A DNA stretch of 64,000 nucleotides from Tranzscheliella williamsii (Eukaryota > Basidiomycota > Ustilaginomycetes > Ustilaginales > Ustilaginaceae). The position numbers and the translations under genes were made by a program. The stretch spans positions 62,001-126,000 of the forward strand of contig JALBYF010000017.1 of assembly GCA_023212725.1 (NCBI GenBank). The letters run 5' to 3'. The notes under the pieces were generated by a model. That model was not told the origin of the DNA. It was given only the letters and a program-made list of their open reading frames with translations, and did no database searches. Shown piece after piece: positions 55,348-64,000 of the stretch; within the stretch, counting starts at the first letter, position 1, and every line of letters begins with the position of its first letter.

Positions 55348-56445
55348 ATGAGTGTCGCGTCGATAGCGGCGATGGCGATGGCGGTGGGGGCGCCGCTGGT
55401 GTATGCGGACCAGGCGTACTCGATCTATCGCAAGCAGGATGCGCGGGGGTTTTCGCACGACGTGTGTGCGGTGCTGCTGGTTGCCAACATTACGCGCTGC
55501 TTTTTCTGGCTGGGCGAGCGGTTCGAGGCGGCGCTGCTGCTGCAGAGTGTGCTGATGATAGCGAGCCAGCTGGGGCTGCTCTATCTCTGTGTCCGCTTCC
55601 GGCCGATTACCGCAAGCTCGCGCAGCATCAGCAGCGACGGCGCAAGGCTTGTCTTCCAGGCGCCTGGCCACGGCCAAGAAGAAGAGCTCGACCCGCCCGC
55701 CTCGCCGTCCGCACCCGGCAGCGGCGAGCAGAACAGCCACGGCCCGCCGGACGAGGAGCAAGACAACGGGTCGTATCCGGACAAGCCGTCGCTGCTTGCC
55801 TCGCTGGGCTTGCACTTTGGGACTGGCTCCAGCTATGGCCGGCTCTCGTCGAGTGAGGCGCACTCGTCGGCGTCGCAGCCGCCGGCTTCGTCGTCTGGCA
55901 CGAGCATGTGGTCGCGGATGCAGGCCGGCCAGCGCCCGCTCCACTTCTGGCAGTGGGCCGACTACCACTCGTACTTGCTCTTTCTGGGCTTCTACACGGC
56001 GGTGGTAGGGTTGTTGTACGTGGCGCTGGCCTGGTCGGCGACGTTTATAGCCGTGCTTGGGTATGTGGCGCTGGGGCTGGAGAGCACGCTGCCGCTGCCG
56101 CAGCTGCTCGCCAACTACCGCCGCAAGTCGCTCGCCGGCTTCCGCACCTCGGTCCTCGTCGGCTGGCTCGCGGGCGACTCGTTCAAGCTGCTCTACTTTG
56201 TCGCCCGCGCAAGCCCGGCCCAGTTCACCCTCTGCGCCGCGTTCCAGCTCGCCATCGACCTCGCCATCCTCGCCCAGCGCTACCTCTACCGCCACAAGAC
56301 CGAACTCGACCAGCAGGCAGCATCCCCCCCACCGCCAGCCCCCCACCATCGCCCCGCTTCCCCCCCCGACGAAACACCCCACCACGTCATCCAGATCGAG
56401 CCAGACGACGACGACCTCGGCGACATCTCCACCGCACGCAAATAG
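55348..56445 (+). CDS. PQ-loop membrane protein (SLC66A2/Any1-like)
   Basis: The protein has 365 residues. It has two PQ-loop repeats in membrane segments, at about residues 5-85 and 200-310. The first reads GAPLVYADQAYSIYRKQDARGFS then VLLVANITRCFFWLG, close to human SLC66A2. The second carries LPLPQLLANYRRKSLAGF. A hydrophilic Ser/Pro-rich loop of about 100 residues separates the halves, and a charged cytosolic tail ends the protein. Yeast Any1, of the same family, antagonises phospholipid flippases at endosome and Golgi membranes. Other PQ-loop proteins export amino acids from vacuoles. The SLC66A2-like assignment is by pattern; transport activity is unproven. Confidence 0.87.
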   Translation: MSVASIAAMAMAVGAPLVYADQAYSIYRKQDARGFSHDVCAVLLVANITRCFFWLGERFEAALLLQSVLMIASQLGLLYLCVRFRPITASSRSISSDGARLVFQAPGHGQEEELDPPASPSAPGSGEQNSHGPPDEEQDNGSYPDKPSLLASLGLHFGTGSSYGRLSSSEAHSSASQPPASSSGTSMWSRMQAGQRPLHFWQWADYHSYLLFLGFYTAVVGLLYVALAWSATFIAVLGYVALGLESTLPLPQLLANYRRKSLAGFRTSVLVGWLAGDSFKLLYFVARASPAQFTLCAAFQLAIDLAILAQRYLYRHKTELDQQAASPPPPAPHHRPASPPDETPHHVIQIEPDDDDLGDISTARK

Positions 56446-56587
56446 CACTCGACCCCATCGTGAACGAATCGCCAGTGCAGCATCCAGGAAATAGTTTCTA
56501 TACAGACAATCCGATAGAGTATGTACAGCCGTGCGGGCGGGTACTTTGGTACGATCGCGTCCGAGGCTGGGTGGCGGATGTGGGAAG

Positions 56588-58200
56588 CTAGTGGGAGATA
56601 CAGCCTGCCTTGGGGGTGGGGGTGGGGGCGGGGGCGGTAAAGTCGGGGGCGGGGTGGGCTGCGGCGAAGGGGGTGAGGCCGAGGAAGGGTTCGAGGCGGT
56701 GGAGGCCGAGGCGGAGGGTGTCGGGCTGCTGAGTGAAGGTGAGGCGGAACCAGCCGGGGGAGGGGTGGTGGTAGATGGTGCCGGGGGCGAGGTAGACCTT
56801 TGCGTGGTCGAGCAAGCGCGTGACAAAAGCGGCCTCCTTCTTGCGGGCGGCGTCGTCGGTGTCGTCGGGACGGATGCCCAACGGCCCGCGCAGGTCGATC
56901 AGCAAGAAGAAACCCGAGACCGAGCCGAGGAAGGGGAGCGCATGGTGCGCGGCCCACTCGGTCACGAACCGGTACGCGAGACGCATCCGCCGCCTGTTCT
57001 CAGCGAGATACCACTCCAGATACCGCTTGTCCTCCAGCAGCGTATACCACAGCGCACCCGCCGGCGACGAGGTCTGCGCCAGCAACCCCATCGCCGCCAT
57101 CGCGCGGTGGAGCGCCGGATTGCGCTGCGAAACCAGCACCCCGATCCGGAACCCGTTCACGGCAAAGTCCTTGGACGCCGCGGTGACAACATGCACGTAG
57201 CTCGGGTCGAGCCCCGCCTCGGCGAGCGTGTCGATGGCCAGTATACTGTAGAACGTCTCTGGCGCTTCGCCCGCTGTCGTCTCCTCGCCGAAGCAAGACC
57301 GAGCATAGATTCTGATAAAGAGACGCAAGCGCGGGGTAGAGTCAGCATGGCTCGGTGGCAGGGGAGGCGTGGGTATACTTACTCGTCGGAGACAAAGTGG
57401 AGCTTGTACTTGGCGGCGAGTTTGGCGAGTGCGATGATGGTCTCTCGCGGGTAGATGGCGCCGGTGGGGTTGTGGGGATTGCAGAGCAGAAGCGCCTTGA
57501 CGTCGGTGCCGTTTTGCTTTGCGTTGAGGAGGGCGTCTTCGTACGCCTGGACGGTGTCTTTGGCAAACAGGGGCTTGCTGGACGCGCCGGCAGGGTGGGA
57601 GGATGGGGTGGGGAGGTGGACGGGGACGATGCGGGTCCGGGCTCGTGCGGTGAGGTCGTGGTCGAAGCCGTTGTAGTGGGGCAGGCTGAGGAGGACACCG
57701 TCGCCGGTGTCACAGAGCGCGGAGAAGAGCTGGTCGAGGATGCCGGTGGCGCCGGACGCGACGGCGAGCTGGTCGGGCTCGAGCTTCTGCAGCGGCAGCG
57801 GCGAGCGGTCGGCTTCGGGCCAGTCCGGGGAGTAGTGGTTGAAGAGATGGCAGAGCGCGCGCACGAGCCGCTTCGAGCACGTCAGTCGATCGGCATACGT
57901 CAGTTCGGCAGGCGCCAGCTGGAGACGATTGTGATGGGTAAAGTAGCGCAGCAGCTCGGCACGGCAGAGCGTGTTGTCCGCGACGCCCAGGTTGATGATC
58001 CCGTCCGGATTGGTGTCCGGGTCGTAGAGGTTGTCAAACAGCTTCTTGAACACAACCGGCGTCACAAACTTGGCATTGCGCTGTCCGCGCGACGAGAGCG
58101 TCGCCGCGCCGTCCTCGGCAGCCACTGGCGTAGGCTGCGAGAGCGAGATGCCTGCGACGGCTTGCGACAGGTTCTGGGTTTCTTCGGCGCCGTCAGCCAT
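56588..58200 (-). CDS. PLP-dependent class I/II aminotransferase (ACC-synthase-like)
   Basis: Exons 58200-57383 and 57311-56588 encode 513 residues. The phase-2 junction restores FVSDEIYARSCFG. Fold-type-I motifs include VASGATGILDQLF, CNPHNPTGAIYP and the PLP lysine Lys320 in TAASKDFAVNGFRIG. The family includes 1-aminocyclopropane-1-carboxylate-synthase-like proteins and aromatic or alanine aminotransferases; the substrate cannot be told. Another in-frame ATG at 58380 would add 60 residues without clear presequence character. It converges closely on the PQ-loop gene (142 bp between stops). The 3' half of exon 2 ends in a Pro/Ala-rich stretch. Confidence 0.9.
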
Positions 58201-59216
58201 GGTGGCGGCTTCTACTGCGTTGACAAGGCTCGAGGGTTGACAAGGCTGGAGGTATCGGTGGCCAGAAAGGAACGAAGCCGGCAAGACCACCACCGCCAAG
58301 CTATCTGCCCTTTCGAGGGGATGACCGGGGAAGTTGTTAGATTCCCTTGTCACCGGCGTATCCCACGCAGCTCCTGTCATTATTCTCTCAATGGTAAGCG
58401 CAAAGTTACGCTCGAGTCACAACATAGAAGCTCAACTTCCGGTAGGTCAGCCAGTGGGTAAAGCGGCAACACTGCTCTCATTATGGTCTTGCAGACTGGC
58501 TGTTGCGATCCTGCTTAGCATCTGCGTGTCTTCTGCTTAGCTTCTGTCAGACAGTTTATACCAGTATTGCTGCTTTGACGTCTGGTTGCTTACCAGAAGC
58601 TGAGCTCTTACACGGTGAATGCTTACTCCTGCATTGGGGAGAAGGCGGCTTCTCGGCAGGTGGATGTGTACTCTTGGCGTAAGCAGGAACGGCTTCGGGT
58701 TGGGGTGTTCCTCGCATTGTGATTAGGGAACAGACAAGTGTTAGATTCTACCTAAGTTTGCTCAGACAAGATCGCGATCGGGGAAAGGTCGTGTGGCCGA
58801 TTCTTCTTTGTCGTCCGATCGTTATTCCATTGACAAGGTGAAGTGAATCTGATTAGGACGCGTTTCTACGCTTCGAGTCGTGCTTAAGCAGGCACGGTGT
58901 GCGTAAAAGCGCGCTTCCAACGGTGCGGAAACGGTAAACAAGCCGACAGCAAGCTGACACGCTGCCATCACCCTGGGCAGGCAAGCCATCATGGCAGTCT
59001 TCCTTGACGGGGTAGGAGTGGGGGTCACAATAGGTCACAGTATGTCACAGTAGGAGAGGCGAGTCGACTGCGCTGTGAGCGTGAGCGAGTGAGTGAGCAA
59101 AAGGCGCGTTAACTCGATTGTGGAGGTGAGCGGCGCAGGCCTGTGCGCATGAACAACCAAGCAGCCTCTCGAGAGCCGACCCCGACTGCCACCATCCTCG
59201 GTTGGCAATCCAAAAG
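58201..59216. promoter_or_regulatory. Divergent intergenic region (aminotransferase / CLYBL-like)
   Basis: About 1 kb without a gene. A short tandem of GTCACARTA units (three copies) lies at about 59025-59055, around 165-190 bp before the CLYBL-like ATG. The part nearest 58201 is still open in the aminotransferase frame up to 58380. Confidence 0.45.
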
Positions 59217-60416
59217 ATGGCAAGACAGACCATGCTGGCGGCGGTGTCCAGGGTGCTTGGCAGCTCGAGCTGGGCGCGGCCCGCCACCGTAGCACGCAGG
59301 TATGCTGCGAATGCCGCCCCATCTATTTCGACGCAAGCGCGCCATCTGTCGGCCAGCGTTGCCCATAGGCAGCAGCAAGAGCAGTCTTCCACATTCGGGG
59401 CCGATTTGTCTGCGTCGACCAAGTCGTCTGAGGGATCGGCTGCGGCTGCCTCTGCTCGCTCCCGAAGGTCGATGCTATACGTGCCCGGTTCGTCGAAAAA
59501 GATGATTCAGAAGTCACGCTCCTCCACGGCCGATACCATCATCTTTGACCTGGAGGATAGTGTCGCGGCGCACAAGAAGGGGTCAGCGCGCGAGACTGTG
59601 TTTCTAGCGCTAGAAGCTGCGGCGCGGCCAGGACCGGAGCTTGCGGTCCGGATCAATCCACCCTCGTCCGACAAGACACTGGCAGGGGAAGATCTGGACA
59701 TGGTGTTGCCCTCGGTGCAGCTCGATGCGCTGGTGGTGCCCAAGGTCGAGCACCACGACGACATCCGCTTCATCCTGGACAAAGTCCGGGCGATTCGAAA
59801 TCGGGAAGAGCAGCAGCATGCCAGCTTGTCGCTCGTGCTCAGCGTTGAGTCGGCCGCGAGTCTGCTGCGGATGCCGACGATCATCGAGCGCATCCGTGAC
59901 GATCTGGCCACCGGCGGCACACCGCCCATAGCCCAGATTGTAGCGCTTCTGTTTGCCAGCGAAGACTACTGCGCCAGCACGGGCATCCAGCGCACGCCGG
60001 ACCGTCGCTCGCTCCACTTCCCACGCGCACACATGGCCACGATCGCCAAGGCATACAACCTCGCCGCGATCGACATGGTCTGTATAGATTACAAGGACGA
60101 GGAGTATCTGCAGCAAGAGTGTCACGACGGTTATCAGCTCGGCTTCGACGGCAAGCAGGCCATCCATCCCGCCCAGGTCGCCACCATCCAGCGCACCTTC
60201 TCCCCTTCCGAGGATGCCATCCGTCGCGCCGCCCGCATCCTCCACCTCTACAAAAAGGCAGAGACCGAACACAGAGGCGCCTACGGCTTCCAGGACGGCG
60301 ACCGCATGGTCATGATCGACGCCCCCATGCTCCTCCAGGCCCACACCGTCCTGGCCAAAGCCACCGCTGCCGGCATCCCCGTCCCCGACGCCAACACCAT
60401 CGACGCCAGCGCCTGA
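59217..60416 (+). CDS. CLYBL: CitE/HpcH-type lyase, mitochondrial citramalyl-CoA lyase-like
   Basis: The 399-residue protein starts with an Arg/Ala/Ser presequence of about 45 residues (MLAAVSRVL to ARHLSASVAH), so matrix import is likely. The CitE-like TIM barrel shows RRSMLYVPGSSKKMIQKS, TIIFDLEDSVAAHKK, LAVRINPP and a glycine/acid-rich motif ending in GFDGKQAIHPAQV. Mammalian CLYBL cleaves citramalyl-CoA to acetyl-CoA and pyruvate and so detoxifies itaconate-derived CoA esters. Equivalent function here is inferred. An in-frame TTG lies at 59202; the first ATG is at 59217, with another at 59232. Confidence 0.9.
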   Translation: MARQTMLAAVSRVLGSSSWARPATVARRYAANAAPSISTQARHLSASVAHRQQQEQSSTFGADLSASTKSSEGSAAAASARSRRSMLYVPGSSKKMIQKSRSSTADTIIFDLEDSVAAHKKGSARETVFLALEAAARPGPELAVRINPPSSDKTLAGEDLDMVLPSVQLDALVVPKVEHHDDIRFILDKVRAIRNREEQQHASLSLVLSVESAASLLRMPTIIERIRDDLATGGTPPIAQIVALLFASEDYCASTGIQRTPDRRSLHFPRAHMATIAKAYNLAAIDMVCIDYKDEEYLQQECHDGYQLGFDGKQAIHPAQVATIQRTFSPSEDAIRRAARILHLYKKAETEHRGAYGFQDGDRMVMIDAPMLLQAHTVLAKATAAGIPVPDANTIDASA

Positions 60417-60975
60417 CAGCTGAGCATCTCCCACCCATCCACCACTCTAGCCTAGCCTTCTCTTCGGCTTCTCCCTCCCGGCGTCGCGCTGTCTCTGCTG
60501 GTTCGTTCGCCTCTTTCTCTTCTGCCAATTGTATGCGCTGAGGATAACTACCCGACGTGGCAATCTAACATCCATAGTTGCCACCCCAAGCGCTCTGTGC
60601 AACCGTCTGACACTCGGCTCTTGCGCGGGCACCGCATGCGTAGGGGCGGAGACTGGGTGGCAACGAGCGAGGTAGACGGGCGAGTGAGGCGGGCAAGCTC
60701 GGTGGGGGAAGCGGAGGGCGGCTGCCGTTGGTCGAGTGCAAGCTTGGTAGGGCGGCAACCAGGGCGGCAACAGGTAGAGGCATGGCTGCATGTGCCGAGA
60801 CCGCCCCGCTTCGGTTCCCCGCTGGCGCTGTCTTGCGCTCTTCCGGCCGGCAACGCGCGAGCCGGCCAGCCGGCCAGCCGCCCCCACGCCCCACCCTCCG
60901 GCTCGATAGACCACCTTCTCCTCCCTCCCCGACGCTACCATCCCACTCCCCTGCCGAGACAGCGCACTCGCCACC
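60417..60975. other. Intergenic region before the kappa GST gene
   Basis: No gene is supported in this 559-bp tandem gap. The last 100 bp are CT-rich, and the context CCACCATG at 60972 is a good initiation site for the GST gene. Confidence 0.45.
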
Positions 60976-61802
60976 ATGAACAAGGTGCTCTTCTACTATG
61001 ACTGCGTCTCTCCCTGGTCCTATGTCGCGTTTCAGGTGATGCGGCGCTATCAGAAGCTGTGGGATCTCGAGATCGTAAGTGGTTCTTCTCTTCCACGTGG
61101 GTGTGCGCGACGGTGGGCGGGGTACTGACGTCGAAGAGAGTGGTTTGGTTTGGCTGTGGCTGGCGGCGGTAGACGTACAAGCCGGTGAATCTAGGCTACA
61201 TTATGAAGGTGAGTGTGGATGTGGCGGTGCTTGCGCAGGGGGGGCGGTACTGACGCTGGCGGTGTGTGCAGTATTCTGGGAACAAGCCGCCGATCACGGT
61301 GGCGAACAAGGGGGCGTGGATGTGGGAGGAGCGCGACCGGGCGGCGCAGTTCTACGGGGTGACGTTGAACCCGACGGCGACGTTTCCGATCAACACGCAG
61401 TGGCTGCAAGCGGTGCTGCGGGAGGTGGGGGAGGAGATGCCGGCGGCGATGGAGCGGGCGACGGCGGCGTGCTTCGCGGCGATCTGGCACGACGACCGCC
61501 CCGTCGCGACGCGCGCCGACCTGCACGCCATCCTCGCCCCCACCGGCCTCTTCCCCGCCCCCACCCTCAATGCGCTCCTGGACAAAGCCCTCACCCCCGA
61601 CGCCAAACTCCGCCTGCAAACAGAAGCCCAAGCCCTCGTCCAGAACGACCTCGCCTTCGGCATGCCCTACCTCATCATCACCCGCGCCGCCGACAACAAC
61701 ACCGTCCGCTGGTTCGGCAGCGACCGCTTCGAACAAATCGCCGCCTGGCTCCACAAGCCCTACCACGGCCCCTTTGCCGACGGCTCCGTCGCCAAGCTCT
61801 AG
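60976..61802 (+). CDS. GSTK1: Kappa-class glutathione transferase with peroxisomal AKL end
   Basis: Three exons, 60976-61074, 61173-61208 (only 36 nt) and 61272-61802, are all phase 0 and give 221 residues. The start [15 protein letters not shown] carries the catalytic Ser12, as in DsbA-fold kappa GSTs. Exon 2 supplies [12 protein letters not shown] and exon 3 starts YSGNKPP, so the joined sequence aligns with the family without gaps. The C-terminus SVAKL is a type-1 peroxisomal targeting signal, as animal GSTK1 ends in ARL. Its likely role is glutathione conjugation or peroxide handling in peroxisomes. HCCA isomerases share the fold and are an alternative name. Confidence 0.93.
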
Positions 61803-62050
61803 CTCCCCTCGCGGTCTATCCCTCCCTCGAGCCGTATCATCTCCGGCCTTTGTTCCCCTTTTGCTGACGTGGTGTGCACAGGCGCTGGCCGTGGCTGCCT
61901 CCGTAGCATGTTGCTCGGCAGGGCGTTTCCCGTGGGCAATACAGTTACAGCAGCTCAGAATAGTAAGCGATGGGCCATGCGGGTAGGCTACAGCAAGAGA
62001 TAAAGAGGTGCAAAGGAAGCGAGGCGTGGTGGGAGCGAGGAGGGGGATAA

Positions 62051-62977
62051 TTAGGATGGCCGCGGGAAGCGGTGGGCGAGGCGGGCGACAATGTCGTAGA
62101 CGGCGTCGAACTGGTCGAGGGTCTGGACCATGCGGGGGCGGTAGCGGCGGAGATGCTCTACGATGCGGACCGGGAGGTCCCAGGTGGCTGGGTGGAATGC
62201 GGGGGGGCCGGGGGAGGGGGGGGAGGGGGTGGCCGCGACGTGGGCGAGGGTGGCTTCGGCGATGAGGGCGGCGGCGAGGGTGCCGGAGCGGCCTACGCCT
62301 GCGGAGCAGTGGATCCAGACGGGAGCGGGGGGGTAGATGCGGGGGGTGGGGACGCGGTGGAGCTGGTCCATGAGCGCCAGCAAGAGCTCGCTGGGGAAGA
62401 CGCCGTGGTCGGGCCACGACGTCAGATGCAGCTGCGTCACCGACCATCCACCCCCGCGCTGCTGCGCCGCGCCAGGGTCCAAATGGATGCGCCGCTTCAC
62501 GAGCGTCGCCTCGCCACCGGCAAGCTCCACCACCTCGTCCGCCTCGAGCCGCACACGGCCGCCGCCCTCCAGCGCAAGCTCCTGCCCCTCACCGTCCGGC
62601 CAGTACCGATGCGACTTCAGCCGGCCGTTCTCGCACAGCGGCGTCAGGTTGAAGAGCACCCGCACCTTCTGCGCAGCCAGCGCGGCATAGAACCGCCCAA
62701 ACGTCGCCGGCAGCGGCGCCTGCGACACTACAAAACTCAGTGCTTCCGCCGGCGCCATCGGCGCAATGTACGACGCATTCAGATACGCACCGGGCAGCAG
62801 CGAGTGGTCGTACGAGTGGATGTCGCGGTATCGGTTGTGCGAAACGTTTTCCTCCGAGAGCGACTTTGCAGTCGAATAGCCCAGACACGGCTGCTCGAGC
62901 CGCAGCTCGTCCATCGCCTCCAGACTCTCATAGAGCGACGCCAGCACGCTCCGACTCGGTCTGCTGCCCAGCGCCAT
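62051..62977 (-). CDS. Classical protein tyrosine phosphatase
   Basis: This 308-residue single-exon protein is nearly all PTP domain. It shows the NRYRDIHSYDHS start, YLNASYI, FVVSQAPLPATFGRFY, the WPD loop TSWPDHGVFP and the catalytic loop WIHCSAGVGRSGT with Cys224. This family dephosphorylates phosphotyrosine, for example on MAP kinases. The C-terminus ends in helical sequence and there is no membrane segment. It is divergent from the partial gene at the right edge. Confidence 0.94.
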   Translation of the reverse strand: MALGSRPSRSVLASLYESLEAMDELRLEQPCLGYSTAKSLSEENVSHNRYRDIHSYDHSLLPGAYLNASYIAPMAPAEALSFVVSQAPLPATFGRFYAALAAQKVRVLFNLTPLCENGRLKSHRYWPDGEGQELALEGGGRVRLEADEVVELAGGEATLVKRRIHLDPGAAQQRGGGWSVTQLHLTSWPDHGVFPSELLLALMDQLHRVPTPRIYPPAPVWIHCSAGVGRSGTLAAALIAEATLAHVAATPSPPSPGPPAFHPATWDLPVRIVEHLRRYRPRMVQTLDQFDAVYDIVARLAHRFPRPS

Positions 62978-63514
62978 CGTGCCTGTGCGGCGAGCGTCTT
63001 TTCCTCGTACCTATCCGCTGTGCTAGTGGCAGTACCTCGCCGCAATCCGCTGCAGTGGCAAGTCTTGCGTGCCCAGTGGCAAGGCTTGAGCGCCGCAGTG
63101 GCAAAGGAGGAACGCTGCAGTGAGTAGTGTGAGTCAAAAGGAGCGGTGCTCCTTTCCGTCGGTCACCGCCCTCGAGACACGCCGGCTTCAACTTAACAGC
63201 GATGTACATCGAAGTCCGAATCTAACACAGTCGAGCGCCGATAGGGTGGTCAAAGCGGACCAGCCAAGCGCGAGTCGGTCAGTGCACAGCTTCTCGCTCC
63301 ACCACGACTCGCCTCACCCACGCCATACCCCCTCTCTTGCGCCGTCTCGTTGCAGGCCATCACAATGCCAGTCATCTGTATCGTAGAGAGCCACCCGCCA
63401 CGATTCACTGCTGGCCCGCAGGAGCACGTCACTAGCCGAGGCTCTCTGCCCTTTCTCTCTACGGTTGGAACAATACAACAGCGCTGCCGCCCGCGCCGCC
63501 CTTTCACGTCCAAG
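62978..63514. promoter_or_regulatory. Divergent intergenic region at the right edge
   Basis: About 537 bp between the phosphatase start and the secreted-protein start. Near 63035-63120 the phrase GCAGTGGCAA recurs in related copies. No gene is supported. Confidence 0.4.
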
Positions 63515-64000
63515 ATGCGGGTCACGGCGCTGCTCTCGGCGGCTGTTGCGCTGGCTTGCATAGATGCGCTACTGGTGTCGGCACAGCATCATCGCCAGAT
63601 CCCATTCTCCTATCCTATCGCTCCTACGCCGCACTGGCCGGCGTCATCGGCATCTTCGTACCGCGCTTCCTCCAGCTTGATGGAGGATGACGACCCGCTT
63701 GCTGTTTCTTCGCTGCGGCTTTCGCATTCAGGGCTTTACATCAATCAGCCGCACGCGCCTTCGTCGGTGCACCGGCCTACACATGACAATTTCACCGATC
63801 GGTTCACGCCGCAGCCGCTGGTGGTCTACTTTGACATGGACGTGTATGCGCCTGCCTCTGCCGTGGTGCGGCTGTCGCCCGTCAAGCAGCGAAGCCGCAG
63901 CCAGGTGATGCTCCACTGCGGCGACGAGCGAGGCGGCATCGAGAGCTGCGAGCAGGACGACCTGGCCGATGATGCACACAGGCTCGCTCGTGCACCTCAC
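63515..64000 (+). CDS. Predicted secreted or membrane protein, cut by window end
   Basis: The frame opens at an ATG and runs 162 codons to the window end without a stop. The first about 23 residues (MRVTALLSAAVALACIDALL, then VSAQ) look like a cleaved signal peptide. The visible mature part is hydrophilic and has an Asn-x-Thr glycosylation site (DNFT), a pair of Cys (LHCGDE and ESCEQ), and a strand-like segment LVVYFDMDVYAPASAVV. I do not recognise the family. Because the remainder lies beyond the window, neither length nor role can be judged. Confidence 0.7.
   Translation, partial: MRVTALLSAAVALACIDALLVSAQHHRQIPFSYPIAPTPHWPASSASSYRASSSLMEDDDPLAVSSLRLSHSGLYINQPHAPSSVHRPTHDNFTDRFTPQPLVVYFDMDVYAPASAVVRLSPVKQRSRSQVMLHCGDERGGIESCEQDDLADDAHRLARAPH

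Noticed and set aside
55180..56826. 548-codon minus-strand frame opposite the PQ-loop gene
   Set aside because: It overlaps a clear membrane protein and translates to Pro/Arg low complexity.
1..64000. Transposons, CRISPR arrays, viral insertions
   Set aside because: No transposase, reverse transcriptase, integrase, capsid-like frame or regular direct-repeat array was seen.

Overview
This window is a piece of nuclear genome from a basidiomycete fungus, most likely a smut of the Ustilaginales (Ustilago, Sporisorium, Moesziomyces or Pseudozyma type). The signs are moderately high GC, strongly C-ending codons towards gene 3' ends, few and short spliceosomal introns with GTAAGT/GTATGT-like donors, many genes on a single long exon, long disordered Ser/Gln/Pro-rich extensions on regulators, and a full set of eukaryotic housekeeping genes. 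I see no transposon, virus, CRISPR array or rRNA. The genus is inferred from general character, not from a marker gene.

Layout. 0-11 kb: a JMJD5/KDM8-like JmjC protein (-), a DDHD-domain phospholipase (+), an arrestin-fold adaptor (+) and the phosphorelay protein Ypd1 (-). 12-21 kb: the mitochondrial porin VDAC (-), an endosulfine/Igo1 protein (+), a cytochrome P450 (+), an intron-containing tRNA-Ile(AAT) (-) and the Ebp1/PA2G4 pseudo-aminopeptidase (+). 20.7-29.2 kb: the cohesin loader Scc2 (-), reconstructed as three exons. 29.9-34.0 kb: a large unrecognised disordered protein (+), divergent from Scc2. 34.2-39.6 kb: an IQGAP cytokinesis scaffold (-). 41.4-47 kb: the peroxisomal import factor Pex19 (-), a Gfo/Idh/MocA oxidoreductase (+), and an Arg8 acetylornithine aminotransferase whose reading frame continues into a Cbp6-like domain (-). 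47.5-49.1 kb: a polyglutamine protein (-). 51.9-64 kb: mainly mitochondrial or organelle metabolism: the branched-chain ketoacid dehydrogenase E1-alpha (+), endonuclease G Nuc1 (+), a PQ-loop membrane protein (+), a PLP aminotransferase (-), a citramalyl-CoA-lyase-like protein (+), a kappa-class glutathione transferase ending in a peroxisomal AKL signal (+), a protein tyrosine phosphatase (-) and the start of a secreted protein cut by the window edge (+).

Exon structures (Ypd1, porin, Scc2, Pex19, the DDHD protein, the dehydrogenase, E1-alpha, the aminotransferase, the kappa GST and the 1335-residue protein) were rebuilt by hand from GT/AG sites that keep the phase and restore family motifs. 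They are not confirmed by transcripts.

The observation most worth follow-up is the Arg8-Cbp6 fusion. A second presequence-like segment sits between an arginine-biosynthesis enzyme and a cytochrome-b translation/assembly factor. This suggests a mitochondrial polyprotein that is cleaved after import. Other notable items are a perfect 34-bp palindrome near the left end, a 12-nt first exon in YPD1, a peroxisomal signal on the kappa GST, a G-quadruplex-type hexamer repeat upstream of NUC1, and a five-copy coiled repeat in the arrestin tail.
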